From the NCBI RefSeq assembly GCF_031143425.1, contig NC_090444.1, positions 55,299,533 through 55,363,532 of the forward strand: a stretch of 64,000 bases of DNA, written 5' to 3'. The notes under the pieces are model-generated. The model searched no databases, was not told the origin of the DNA, and worked only from the letters and a program-made list of their open reading frames with translations. This DNA comes from Pleurodeles waltl (lineage: Eukaryota > Chordata > Amphibia > Caudata > Salamandridae). Both the position numbers and the translations under genes were made by a program. Positions 50,401 to 62,819 of this stretch are shown here, one piece after another (within the stretch, counting starts at the first letter, position 1; every line of letters starts with the position of its first letter).

Positions 50401-50939
50401 TTTGAGGTTTGCAAAGGATCCTGGGTAACAGAACCTCATCAGAGCCCGACAAGTCACCCCATCTTGGATTCCCCTAGGTCTCTAGTTTTAAAAAATGCAC
50501 AGGTTTGGTAGGTTTCCCTAGGTGCCGGCTGAGCTAGAGGCCAAAATCTACAGGTAGGCACTTTGCAAAAAACAGCTCTGTTTCCTGTCAAAAAATGGGA
50601 TGTGTCCACGTTGTGCTTTGGGGCATTTCCTGTCACGGGCGCTAGGCCTACCCACACAAGTGAGGTATCATTTTCATCGGGAGACTTGGTGGAACGCTGG
50701 GTAGAAGGAAATTTGTGCCTCCTCTCAGATTCGAGAACTTTCTGCCCCAGAAATGTGAGGAACATGTGTTTTTTTAGCCAAATTTTGAGGTTTGCAAAGG
50801 ATTCTGGGTAACAGAAACTGGTCAGAGCCCCGCAAGTCACCTCATCTTGGATTCCCCTACATCTCTAGTTTTGAAAAATGCACAGGTTTGGTAGGTTTCC
50901 CTGGGTGCAGGCTGAGCTAGAGGCCAAAATCTACAGGTA
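47494..50939. repeat. 9-mer module, copy 5
   Basis: v-a-b-c-d-x-y-z-w spans 3446 bp. It shares gcccaacaag (x), agattcgag (w) and agccac (z) with copy 3, and the first two also with copy 4. It keeps the older bases in b (g at 48347) and z (g at 50345), where copies 3 and 4 are derived. Confidence 0.9.
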
Positions 50940-53900
50940 GGCACTTTGCAAAAAACCCCTCTGTTTTCTTACAAAAAATGGGATGTGTCCACGTTGCGTT
51001 TTGGGGCATTTCCTGTTGCTGGCGCTAGGCCTACCCTCACAAGTGAGGTATCATTTTTATCAGGAGACTTGGGGGAATGCTGAGTGGAAGGAAATTTGTG
51101 GTTCCTCTCAGATTCCAGAACTTTCTGTCACCATAATGTGAGGGAAATGTGTTTTTTTAGCCAAATGTTGAGGTTTGCAAAGAATTCTGTGTAACAGAAC
51201 CTGGTCAGAGCCCCACAAGTCACCCCATCTTGGATTCCCCTAGGTCTCTAGTTTTCAAAAATGCACAGGTTTGGTAGGTTTCCCTAGGTGCCGACTGAGC
51301 TAGAGGCCAAAATCTACAGGTAGGCACTTTACAAAAAACAGCTCTGTTTCCTGTCAAAAAATGGGATGTGTCCACGTTGTGCTTTGGGGCATTCCCTGTC
51401 GCGGGCGCTAGGCCTACCCACACAAGTGAGGTATCATTTTTATCGGGAGACTTGGGGGAACGCTGGGTGGAAGGAAATTTGTGCCTCCTCTCAGATTCCA
51501 GAACTTTCTGCCACAGAAATGTGAGGGAAATGTGTTTTTTAGCCAAATTTTGAGGTTTGCAAAGAATTCTGGGTAATAGAACCTGATCATAGGCCCACAA
51601 GTCACCCCATCTTGGATTCCCCTAGGTCTCTAGTTTTAAAAAATGCACAGGTTTGGTAGGTTTCCCTGGGTGCTGGCTGAGCTAGAGGCCAAAATCTACA
51701 GGTAGGCACTTTGCAAAAAACAACTCTGTTTTCTTTAAAAAAATGGGATGTGTCCACATTGTGTTTTGGGGCATTTCCTGTCGCGGGCGCTATGCCAACC
51801 CACACAAGTGAGGTATCATTTTTATCGGGAGACTTGGGGGAATGCTTGGTGGAAGGAAATTTGTGCCTCCTCTCAGATTCCAGAACTTTCTGCCATAGAA
51901 ATGTGAGAAACATGTGTTTTTTTAGCCAAATTTTGAGGTTTGCAAAGGATTCTGGGTCACAGAACCTGGTCAGAGCCCCACAAGTCACCGCATCTTGGAT
52001 TCCCCTAGGTCTCTAGTTTTCAAAAATGCACAGGTTTGGTAGGTTTCCCTGGGTGCCGGCTGAGCTAGAGGTCAAAATCTACAGGTAGGCACTTTGCAAA
52101 AAACACCTCTGTTTTCTGTGAAAAAATGGGATGTGTCCACGTTGTGTTTTGGGGCATATCCTGTCGTGGGCGCTAGGCCTACCCACACAAGTGAGGTACC
52201 ATTTTTATCGGAAGACTTGGGGGAACGCTGGGTGTAAGGAAATTTGTGGTTCCTCTCAGATTCCAGAACTTTCTGCCCCAGAAATGTGAGGAACATGTGT
52301 TTTTTTAGCCAAGTTTTGAGGTTTGCAAAGGATTCTGGGTAACAGAACCTGGTCAGAGCCCCACAAGTCACCCCATCTTGGATTCCCCTACGTCTCTAGT
52401 TTTAAAAAATGCACAGGTTTGGTAGGTTTCCCTGGGTGCCGGCTGAGGTAGAGGCCAAAATCTACAGGTAGGCACTTTGCAAAAAACAGCTCTGTTTCCT
52501 GTAAAAAATGGGATGTGTCCACGTTGTGCTTTGGGGCATTTCGTGTCGCGGGCGCTAGGCCTTCCCACACAAGTGAGGTATCATTTTTATCAAGAGACTT
52601 GGGGGAATGCTGGGTGGAAGGAAATTTGTGCCTCCTCTCAGATTCCAGAACTTTCTGCCCCAGAAATGTGAGGAACATGTGTTTTTTTAGCCAAATTTTG
52701 AGGTTTGCAAAGGATTCTGGGTAACAGAACCTGGTCAGAGCCCCACAAGTCACCCCATCTTGGATTCCCCTAGGTCTCTAGTTTTAAAAAATGCACAGGT
52801 TTGGTAGGTTTCCCTGGGTGCCGGCTGAGCTATAGGTCAAAATCTACAGGTAGGCACTTTGCAAAAAGCACCTCTGTTTTCTTTCAAAAAATGGGATGTG
52901 TCCACGTTGCGATTTGGGGCATTTCCTGTCGCGGGCGCTAGGCCTACCCACACAAGTGAGGTATCATTTTTATCGGGAGACATGGGGAATGCTGGGTGGA
53001 AGAAAGTTTGTGCCTCCACTCAGATTTCAGAACTTTCTGCCACAGAAATGTGAGGAACATGTGTTTTTTTAGCCAAATTTTGAGGTTTGCAAAGGATTCT
53101 GGGTAACAGAACCTGGTCAGAGCCCCACAAGTCACCCCATCTAGGATCCCCCTAGGTCTCTAGTTTTAAAAAATGCACAGGTTTGGTAGGTTTCCCTGGG
53201 TGCTGGCTGAGCTAGAGGCCAAAATCTACAGGTAGGCACTTTGCAAAAAACACCTCTGTTTTCTTTAAAAAAATGGGATGTGTCCACGTTGTGTCTTGGG
53301 GCATTTCCTGTCGCGGGCGCTAGGCCAACCCACACAAGTGAGGTATCATTTTTATCGGGAGACTTGGGGGAATGCTGGGTGGAAGGAAATTTGTGCCTCC
53401 TCTCAGATTCCAGAACTTTCAGTCACAGAAATGTGAGGAAAATGTGTTTTTTTAGCCAAAGTTTGAGGTTTGCATAGGATTCTGGGTAACAGAACCTGGT
53501 CAGAGCCCCACAAGTCACCCCATCTTGGATTCCCCTAGGTCTCTAGTTTTCAAAAATGCACAGGTTTGGTAGGTGTCCCTGGGTGCCGGCTGAGCTAGAG
53601 GCCAAAATCTACAGGTAGGCACTTTGCAAAAAATACCTCTGTTTTGTTTCAAAAAATGGGATGTGTCCACGTTGCGTTTTGGGGCATTTCCTGTCGCGGG
53701 CGCTAGTCCAACCCACACAAGTGAGGTATGATTTTTATCGGGAGACTTGGGGGAATGCTGGGTGGAAGGAAATTTGTGCCTCCTCTCAGATTCCAGAACT
53801 TTCTGCCCCAAGAAATGTGAGGAACATGTGTTTTTTTAGCCAGATTTTGAGGTTTGCAAAGGATTCTGGGTAACAGAACCTGGTCAGAGCCCCACAAGTC

Positions 53901-54385
53901 ACCCCATCTTGGATTCCCCTAGGTCTCTAGTTTTAAAAAATGCACAGGTTTGGTAGGTTGCCCTGGGTGCCGGCTGAGCTAGAGGCCAAAATCTACAGGT
54001 AGGCACTTTGCAAAAAACACCTTTGTTTTCTTTAAAAAAAATGGGATATGTCCACGTTGCGTTTTGGGGAATTTCCTGTCGCGGGCGCTAGGCCTACCCA
54101 CACAAGTGAGGTATCATTTTTATCGGGAGACTTGGGGGAACGCTGGGTGGAAGAAAGTTTGTGTCTCCTCTCAGATTCTAGAACTTTCTGCCCCAGAAAT
54201 GTGAGGAACATGTGTTTTTTTAGCCAAATTTTGAGGTTTGCAAAGGATTCTGGGTAACAGAACCTGGTCAGAGCCCCACAAGTCCCACCATCTTGGATTC
54301 CCGTAGGTCTCTAATTTTAAAAAATGCACAGGTTTGGTAGGTTTCCCTAGGTGCCGGCTGAGCTAGAGGCCAAAATCTACAGGTA
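50940..54385. repeat. Variable module, 9-monomer form (v-a/b-c-d/e-f-h-i-g-k)
   Basis: It matches 29106-32934 monomer for monomer but has no j between i and g. Both contraction hybrids are present at 51323-51704 and 52088-52470. Private marks include a changed base in the h monomer (ctccactcag near 53016). Confidence 0.86.
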
Positions 54386-57066
54386 GGCACTTTGCAAACA
54401 ACACCTCTGTTTTCTTTCAAAAAATGGGATGTGTCCACGTTGCGTTTTGGGGCATTTCCTGTCGCGGGTGCTAGGCCTACCCTCACAAGTGAGGTATCAT
54501 TTTTATGAGGAGACTTGGGGGAATGCTGGGTGGAAGGAAATGTGTGGTTCCTCTCAGATTCCAGAACTTTCTGTCACCATAATGTGAGGGAAATGTGTTT
54601 TTTTAGCCAAATTTTGAGGTTTGCAAAGAATTCTGGGTAACAAAACCTGGTCAGAGCCCCAGAAGTCACCCCATCTTGGATTCCCCTAGGTCTCTAGTTT
54701 TAAAAAAAGCACAGGTTTGGTAGGTTTCCCTAGGTGCCGGCTGAGCTAGAGGCCAAAATCTACAGGTAGGCACTTTGCAAAAAACTGCTCTGTTTTCTGT
54801 GAAAAAATGGGATGTGTCCACGTTGTGTTTTGGGGCATATCCTGTTGTGGGCGCTAGGCCTACCCACATAAGTGAGGTACCATTTTTATCGGGAGACTTG
54901 GGGGAACGCTGGGTGGAAGGAAATTTGTGGTTCCTCTCAGATTCCAGAACTTTCTGCCACAGAAATGTGAGGAACATGTGTTTTTTTAGCCAAATTTTGA
55001 GGTTTGCAAAGGATTCTGGGTAACAGAACCTGGTCAGAGCCCCACAAGTCACCCCATCTTGGATTCCCCTAGGTCTCTAGTTTTTAAAAATGCACAGGTT
55101 TGGTAGGTTTCCTTAGGTGCCGGCTGAGCTAGAGGCCAAAATCTACAGGTAGGCACTTTGCAAAAAACAGCTCTGTTTCCTGTAAAAAATGGGATGTGTC
55201 CATGTTGTGTTTTGGGGCATTTCCTGTCGCGGGCGCTAGGCCAACCCACACAAGTGAGGTATCATTTTTATCGGGAGACTTGGGGGAATGCTGGGTGGAA
55301 GGAAATTTGTGCCTCCTCTCAGATTCCAGAACTTTCAGTCACAGAAATGTGAGGAAAATGTGATTTTTAGCCAAGGTTTGAGGTTTGCATAGGATTCTGG
55401 GTAACAGAACCTGGTCAGAGCCCCAGAAGTCACCCCATCTTGGATTCCCCTAGGTCTCTAGTTTTAAAAAATGAACAGGTTTGGTAGGTTTCCCTAGGTG
55501 CCGGCTGAGCTAGAGGCCAAAATCTACAGGTAGGCACTTTGCAAAAAACTGCTCTGTTTTCTGTGAAAAAATGGGATGTGTCCACGTTGTGTTTTGGGGC
55601 ATATCCTGTCGTGGGCGCTAGGCCTACCCACATAAGTGAGGTACCATTTTTATCGGGAGACTTGGGGGAACGCTGGGTGGAAGGAAATTTGTGGTTCCTC
55701 TCAGATTCCAGAACTTTCTGCCACAGAAATGTGAGGAACATGTGTTTTTTTAGCCAAATTTTGAGGTTTGCAAAGGATTCTGGGTAACAGAACCTGGTCA
55801 GAGCTCCACAAGTCACCCCATCTTGGATTCCCCTAGGTCTCTAGTATATAAAAATGCACAGGTTTGGTAGGTTTCCTTAGGTGCCGGCTGAGCTAGAGGC
55901 CAAAATCTACAGGTAGGCACTTTGCAAAAAACAGCTCTGTTTCCTGTAAAAAATGGGATGTGTCCATGTTGTGTTTTGGGGCATTTCCTGTCGCGGGCGC
56001 TAGGCCAACCCACACAAGTGAGGTATCATTTTTATCGGGAGACTTGGGGGAATGCTGGGTGGAAGGAAATTTGTGCCTCCTCTCAGATTCCAGAACTTTC
56101 AGTCACAGAAATGTGAGGAAAATGTGTTTTTTTAGCCAAGGTTTGAGGTTTGCATAGGATTCTGGGTAACAGAACCTGGTCAGAGCCCCACAAGTCACCC
56201 CATCTTGGATTCCCCTAGGTCTCTAGTTTTCAAAAATGCACAGGTTTGGTAGGTTTCCCTAGGTGCCGGCTGAGCTAGAGGCCAAAATCTACAGGTAGGC
56301 ACTTTGCAAAAAACTGCTCTGTTTTCTGTGAAAAAATGGGATGTGTCCACGTTGTGTTTTGGGGCACATCCTGTCGCGGGCGCTAGGCCTACCCACACAA
56401 GTGAGGTATCATTTTTATCGGGAGACTTGGGGGAACGCTGGGTGGAAGGAAATTTGTGCCTCCTCTCAGATTCCAGAACTTTCTGCCACAGAAATGTGAG
56501 AAACATGTGTTTTTTTAGCCAAATTTTGAGGTTTGCAAAGGATTCTGGGTAACAGAACCTGGTCAGAGCCCCACAAGTCACCCCATCTTGGATTCCCCTA
56601 GGTCTCTAGTTTTAAAAAAAATGCACAGGTTTGGTAGGTGTCCCTGGGTGCCGGCTGAGCTAGAGGCCAAAATCTACAGGTAGTCACTTTGCAAAAAACA
56701 CCTCTGGTTTGTTTCAAAAAATGGGATGTGTCCACGTTGCGTTTTGGGGCATTTCCTGTCGCGGGCGCTAGGCCAACCCACACAAGTGAGGTATGATTTT
56801 TATCGGGAGACTTGGGGGAATGCTGGGTGGAAGGAAATTTGTGCCTCCTCTCAGATTCCAGAACTTTCTGCCCCAAGAAATGTGAGGAACATGTGTTTTT
56901 TTAGCCAGATTTTGAGGTTTGCAAAGGATTCTGGGTAACAGAACCTGGTCAGAGCCCCACAAGTCACCCCATCTTGGATTCCCCTAGGTCTCTATTTTTA
57001 AAAAATGTACAGGTTTGGTAGGTTGCCCTGGGTGCCGGCTGAGCTAGAGGCCAAAATCTACAGGTA
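54386..57066. repeat. P-Q-R-Q-R-S-g block
   Basis: Seven monomers span 2681 bp. P and the first Q share private bases with 36001-36700 (ccgtaggtc before P, aaaaaaagcac and tgttgtggg). The second Q-R pair and S match 34083-35616, including tatataaaaa. Both R monomers have ccatgttgtg (55201, 55966), so they were homogenised after the block was copied. Confidence 0.8.
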
Positions 57067-59367
57067 GGCACTTTGCAAAAAACACCTTTGTTTTCTTTAA
57101 AAAAATGGGATGTGTCCACGTTGCGTTTTGGGGAATTTCCTGTCGCGGGCGCTAGGCCTACCCACACAAGTGAGGTATCATTTTTATCGGGAGACTTGGG
57201 GGAACGCTGGGTGGAAGAAAGCTTGTGTCTCCTCTCGGATTCCAGAACTTTCTGCCCCAGAAATGTGAGGAACATGTGTTTTTTTAGCCAAATTTTGAGG
57301 TTTGCAAAGGATTCTGGGTAACAGAACCTGCTCAGAGCCCCACAAGTCACCCCATCTTGGATTCCCCTAGGTCTCTAGTTTTAAAAAATGCACAGGTTTG
57401 GTAGGTTTCCCTAGGTGCCGGCTGAGCTAGAGGCCAAAATCTACAGGTAGGCACTTTGCAAAAAACTGCTCTGTTTTCTGTGAAAAAATGGGATGTGTCC
57501 ACGTTGTGTTTTGGGGCATATCCTGTCGCGGGCGCTAGGCCTACCCACACAAGTGAGGTATGATTTTTATCGGGAGACTTGGGGGAATGCTGGGTGGAAG
57601 GAAATTTGTGCCTCCTCTCAGATTCCAGAACTTTCTGCCCCAAGAAATGTGAGAAACATGTGTTTTCTTAGCCAAATTTTGAGGTTTGCAAAGGATTCTG
57701 GGTAACAGAACCTGGTCAGAGCCCCACAAGTCACCCCATCTTGGATTCCCCTAGGTCTCTAGTTTTAAAAAATGCACAGGTTTGGTAGGTTGCCCTGGGT
57801 GCCGGCTGAGCTAGAGGCCAAAATCTACAGGTAGGCACTTTGCAAAAAACACCTTTGTTTTCTTTAAAAAAAATGGGATATGTCCACGTTGCGTTTTGGG
57901 GAATTTCCTGTCGCGGGCGCTAGGCCTACCCACACAAGTGAGGTATCATTTTTATCGGGAGACTTGGGGGAACGCTGGGTGGAAGAAAGTTTGTGTCTCC
58001 TCTCAGATTCTAGAACTTTCTGCCCCAGAAATGAGAGGAACATGTGTTTTTTTAGCCAAATTTTGAGGTTTGCAAAGGATTCTGGGTAACAGAACCTGGT
58101 CAGAGCCCCACAAGTCCCCCCATCTTGGATTCCCCTAGGTCTCTAATTTTAAAAAATGCACAGGTTTGGTAGGTTTCCCTAGGTGCCGGCTGAGCTAGAG
58201 GCCACAATCTACAGGTAGGCACTTTGCAAACAACACCTCTGTTTTCTTTCAAAAAATGGGATGTGTCCACGTTGCGTTTTGGGGCATTTCCTGTCGCGGG
58301 TGCTAGGCCTACCCTCACAAGTGAGGTATCATTTTTATCAGGAGACTTGGGGGAATGCTGGGTGGGAGGAAATTTGTGGTTCCTCTCAGATTCCAGAACT
58401 TTCTGTCACCATAATGTGAGGGAAATGTGTTTTTTTAGCCAAATTTTGAGGTTTGCAAAGAATTTTGGGTAACAGAACCTGGTCAGAGCCCCAGAAGTCA
58501 CCCCATCTTGGATTCCCCTAGGTCTCTAGTTTTAAAAAATGCACAGGTTTGGTAGGTTTTCCCTAGGTGCCGGCTGAGCTAGAGGCCAAAATCTACAGGT
58601 AGGCACTTTGCAAAAAACTGCTCTGTTTTCTGTGAAAAAATGGGATGTGTCCACGTTGTGTTTTGGGGCATATCCTGTCGTGGGCGCTAGGCCTACCCAC
58701 ACAAGTGAGGTACCATTTTTATCGGGAGACTTGGGGGAACACTGGGTGGAAGGAAATTTGTAGTTCCTCTCAGATTCCAGAACTTTCTGCCACAGAAATG
58801 TGAGGAACATGTGTTTTTTTAGCCACATTTTGAGGTTTGCAAAGGATTCTGGGTAACAGAACCTGGTCAGAGCCCCACAAGTCACCCCATCTTGGATTCC
58901 CCTAGGTCTCTAGTTTTTAAAAATGCACAGGTTTGGTAGGTTTCCTTAGGTGCCGGCTGAGCTAGAGGCCAAAATCTACAGGTAGGCACTTTGCAAAAAA
59001 CAGCTCTGTTTCCTGTAAAAAATGGGATGTGTCCACGTTGCGTTTTGGGGCATTTCCTGTCGCGGGCGCTAGGCCAACCCACACAAGTGAGGTATGATTT
59101 TTATCGGGAGACTTGGGGGAATGCTGGGTGGAAGGAAATTTGTGCCTCCTCTCAGATTCCAGAACTTTCTGCCCCAAGAAATGTGAGGAACATGTGTTTT
59201 TTTAGCCAGATTTTGAGGTTTGCAAAGGATTCTGGGTAACAGAACCTGGTCAGAGCCCCACAAGTCACCCCATCTTGGATTCCCCTAGGTCTCTATTTTT
59301 AAAAAATGTACAGGTTTGGTAGGTTGCCCTGGGTGCCGGCTGAGCTAGAGGCCAAAATCTACAGGTA
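57067..59367. repeat. 6-mer module, copy 2 (ends in an R/g hybrid)
   Basis: k2-X-k-P-Q followed by a hybrid monomer (58985-59367) span 2301 bp. The hybrid is R type (tcctgtaaaaaatggg) to about 59017 and g type from 59041 (gcgttttgggg, gtatgattttt). The hybrid is the junction that links this copy to the next tandem copy. Confidence 0.85.
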
Positions 59368-61667
59368 GGCACTTTGCAAAAAACACCTTTGTTTTCTTTA
59401 AAAAAATGGGATGTGTCCACGTTGCGTTTTGGGGAATTTCCTGTCGCGGGCGCTAGGCCTACCCACACAAGTGAGGTATCATTTTTATCGGGAGACTTGG
59501 GGGAACGCTGGGTGGAAGAAAGCTTGTGTCTCCTCTCGGATTCCAGAACTTTCTGCCCCAGAAATGTGAGGAACATGTGTTTTTTTAGCCAAATTTTGAG
59601 GTTTGCAAAGGATTCTGGGTAACAGAACCTGCTCAGAGCCCCACAAGTCACCCCATCTTGGATTCCCCTAGGTCTCTAGTTTTAAAAAATGCACAGGTTT
59701 GGTAGGTTTCCCTAGGTGCCGGCTGAGCTAGAGGCCAAAATCTACAGGTAGGCACTTTGCAAAAAACTGCTCTGTTTTCTGTGAAAAAATGGGATGTGTC
59801 CACGTTGTGTTTTGGGGCATATCCTGTCGCGGGCGCTAGGCCTACCCACACAAGTGAGGTATGATTTTTATCGGGAGACTTGGGGGAATGCTGGGTGGAA
59901 GGAAATTTGTGCCTCCTCTCAGATTCCAGAACTTTCTGCCCCAAGAAATGTGAGAAACATGTGTTTTCTTAGCCAAATTTTGAGGTTTGCAAAGGATTCT
60001 GGGTAACAGAACCTGGTCAGAGCCCCACAAATCACCCCATCTTGGATTCCCCTAGGTCTCTAGTTTTAAAAAATGCACAGGTTTGGTAGGTTGCCCTGGG
60101 TGCCGGCTGAGCTAGAGGCCAAAATCTACAGGTAGGCACTTTGCAAAAAACACCTTTGTTTTCTTTAAAAAAAATGGGATATGTCCACGTTGCGTTTTGG
60201 GGAATTTCCTGTCGCGGGCGCTAGGCCTACCCACACAAGTGAGGTATCATTTTTATCGGGAGACTTGGGGGAACGCTGGGTGGAAGAAAGTTTGTGTCTC
60301 CTCTCAGATTCTAGAACTTTCTGCCCCAGAAATGAGAGGAACATGTGTTTTTTTAGCCAAATTTTGAGGTTTGCAAAGGATTCTGGGTAACAGAACCTGG
60401 TCAGAGCCCCACAAGTCCCCCCATCTTGGATTCCCCTAGGTCTCTAATTTTAAAAAATGCACAGGTTTGGTAGGTTTCCCTAGGTGCCGGCTGAGCTAGA
60501 GGCCACAATCTACAGGTAGGCACTTTGCAAACAACACCTCTGTTTTCTTTCAAAAAATGGGATGTGTCCACGTTGCGTTTTGGGGCATTTCCTGTCGCGG
60601 GTGCTAGGCCTACCCTCACAAGTGAGGTATCATTTTTATCAGGAGACTTGGGGGAATGCTGGGTGGAAGGAAATTTGTGGTTCCTCTCAGATTCCAGAAC
60701 TTTCTGTCACCATAATGTGAGGGAAATGTGTTTTTTTAGCCAAATTTTGAGGTTTGCAAAGAATTTTGGGTAACAGAACCTGGTCAGAGCCCCAGAAGTC
60801 ACCCCATCTTGGATTCCCCTAGGTCTCTAGTTTTAAAAAATGCACAGGTTTGGTAAGTTTTCCCTAGGTGCCGGCTGAGCTAGAGGCCAAAATCTACAGG
60901 TAGGCACTTTGCAAAAAACTGCTCTGTTTTCTGTGAAAAAATGGGATGTGTCCACGTTGTGTTTTGGGGCATATCCTGTCGTGGGCGCTAGGCCTACCCA
61001 CACAAGTGAGGTACCATTTTTATCGGGAGACTTGGGGGAACACTGGGTGGAAGGAAATTTGTGGTTCCTCTCAGATTCCAGAACTTTCTGCCACAGAAAT
61101 GTGAGGAACATGTGTTTTTTTAGCCACATTTTGAGGTTTGCAAAGGATTCTGGGTAACAGAACCTGGTCAGAGCCCCACAAGTCACCCCATCTTGGATTC
61201 CCCTAGGTCTCTAGTTTTTAAAAATGCACAGGTTTGGTAGGTTTCCTTAGGTGCCGGCTGAGCTAGAGGCCAAAATCTACAGGTAGGCACTTTGCAAAAA
61301 ACAGCTCTGTTTCCTGTAAAAAATGGGATGTGTCCACGTTGTGTTTTGGGGCATTTCCTGTCGCGGGCGCTAGGCCAACCCACACAAGTGAGGTATCATT
61401 TTTATCGGGAGACTTGGGGGAATGCTGGGTGGAAGGAAATTTGTGCCTCCTCTCAGATTCCAGAACTTTCAGTCACAGAAATGTGAGGAAAATGTGTTGT
61501 TTTAGCCAAGGTTTGAGGTTTGCATAGGATTCTGGGTAACAGAACCTGGTCAGAGCCCCACAAGTCACCCCATCTTGGATTCCCCTAGGTCTCTAGTTTT
61601 CAAAAATGCACAGGTTTGGTAGGTTTCCCTAGGTGCCGGCTGAGCTAGAGGCCAAAATCTACAGGTA
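59368..61667. repeat. 6-mer module, copy 3 (k2-X-k-P-Q-R)
   Basis: Landmarks recur 2301 bp after those of copy 2 with very few changes. The last monomer is a normal R followed by S, as at 37149-39448. Copies 2 and 3 share agccacatttt in Q, which copy 1 lacks. Confidence 0.85.
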
Positions 61668-62819
61668 GGCACTTTGCAAAAAACTGCTCTGTTTTCTGTG
61701 AAAAAATGGGATGTGTCCACGTTGTGTTTTGGGGCACATCCTGTCGCGGGCGCTAGGCCTACCCACACAAGTGAGGTATCATTTTTATCGGGAGACTTGG
61801 GGGAACGCTGGGTGGAAGGAAATTTGTGCCTCCTCTCAGATTCCAGAACTTTCTGCCACAGAAATGTGAGAAACATGTGTTTTTTTAGCCAAATTTTGAG
61901 GTTTGCAAAGGATTCTGGGTAACAGAACCTGGTCAGAGCCCCACAAGTCACCCCATCTTGGATTCCCCTAGGTCTCTAGTTTTAAAAAAATGCACAGGTT
62001 TGGTAGGTGTCCCTGGGTGCCGGCTGAGCTAGAGGCCAAAATCTACAGGTAGGCACTTTGCAAAAAACACCTCTGTTTTGTTTCAAAAAATGGGATGTGT
62101 CCACGTTGCGTTTTGGGGCATTTCCTGTCGCGGGCGCTAGGCCAACCTACACAAGTGAGGTATGATTTTTATCGGGAGACTTGGGGGAATGCTGGGTGGA
62201 AGGAAATTTGTGCCTCCTCTCAGATTCCAGAACTTTCTGCCCCAAGAAATGTGAGGAACATGTGTTTTTTTAGCCAGATTTTGAGGTTTGCAAAGGATTC
62301 TGGGTAACAGAACCTGGTCAGAGCCCCACAAGTCACCCCATCTTGGATTCCCCTAGGTCTCTAGTTTTAAAAAATGTACAGGTTTGGTAGGTTGCCCTGG
62401 GTGCCGGCTGAGATAGAGGCCAAAATCTACAGGTAGGCACTTTGCAAAAATCACCTTTGTTTTCTTTAAAAAAATTGGATGTGTCCACGTTGCGTTTTGG
62501 GGAATTTCCTGTTGCGGGCGCTAGGCCTACCCACACAAGTGAGGTATCATTTTTATCGGGAGACTTTGGGGAACGCTGGGTGGAAGAAAGCTTGTGTCTC
62601 CTCTCGGATTCCAGAACTTTCTGCCCCAAGAAATGTGAGGAACATGTGTTTTTTTAGCCAGATTTTGAGGTTTGCAAAGGATTCTGGGTAACAGAACCTG
62701 GCCAGAGCCCCACAAGTCACCCCATCTTGGATTCCCCTAGGTCTCTAGTTTTAAAAAATGTACAGGTTTGGTAGGTTGCCCTGGGTGCCGGCTGAACTAG
62801 AGGCCAAAATCTACAGGTA
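61668..62819. repeat. S-g-m trimer, second copy
   Basis: It matches 39449-40599 at 22219 bp, including gccaacctac in g and gcaaaaatcacc in m. Private changes include aaaattgg (62474) and ctttgggg (62564). Confidence 0.82.
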
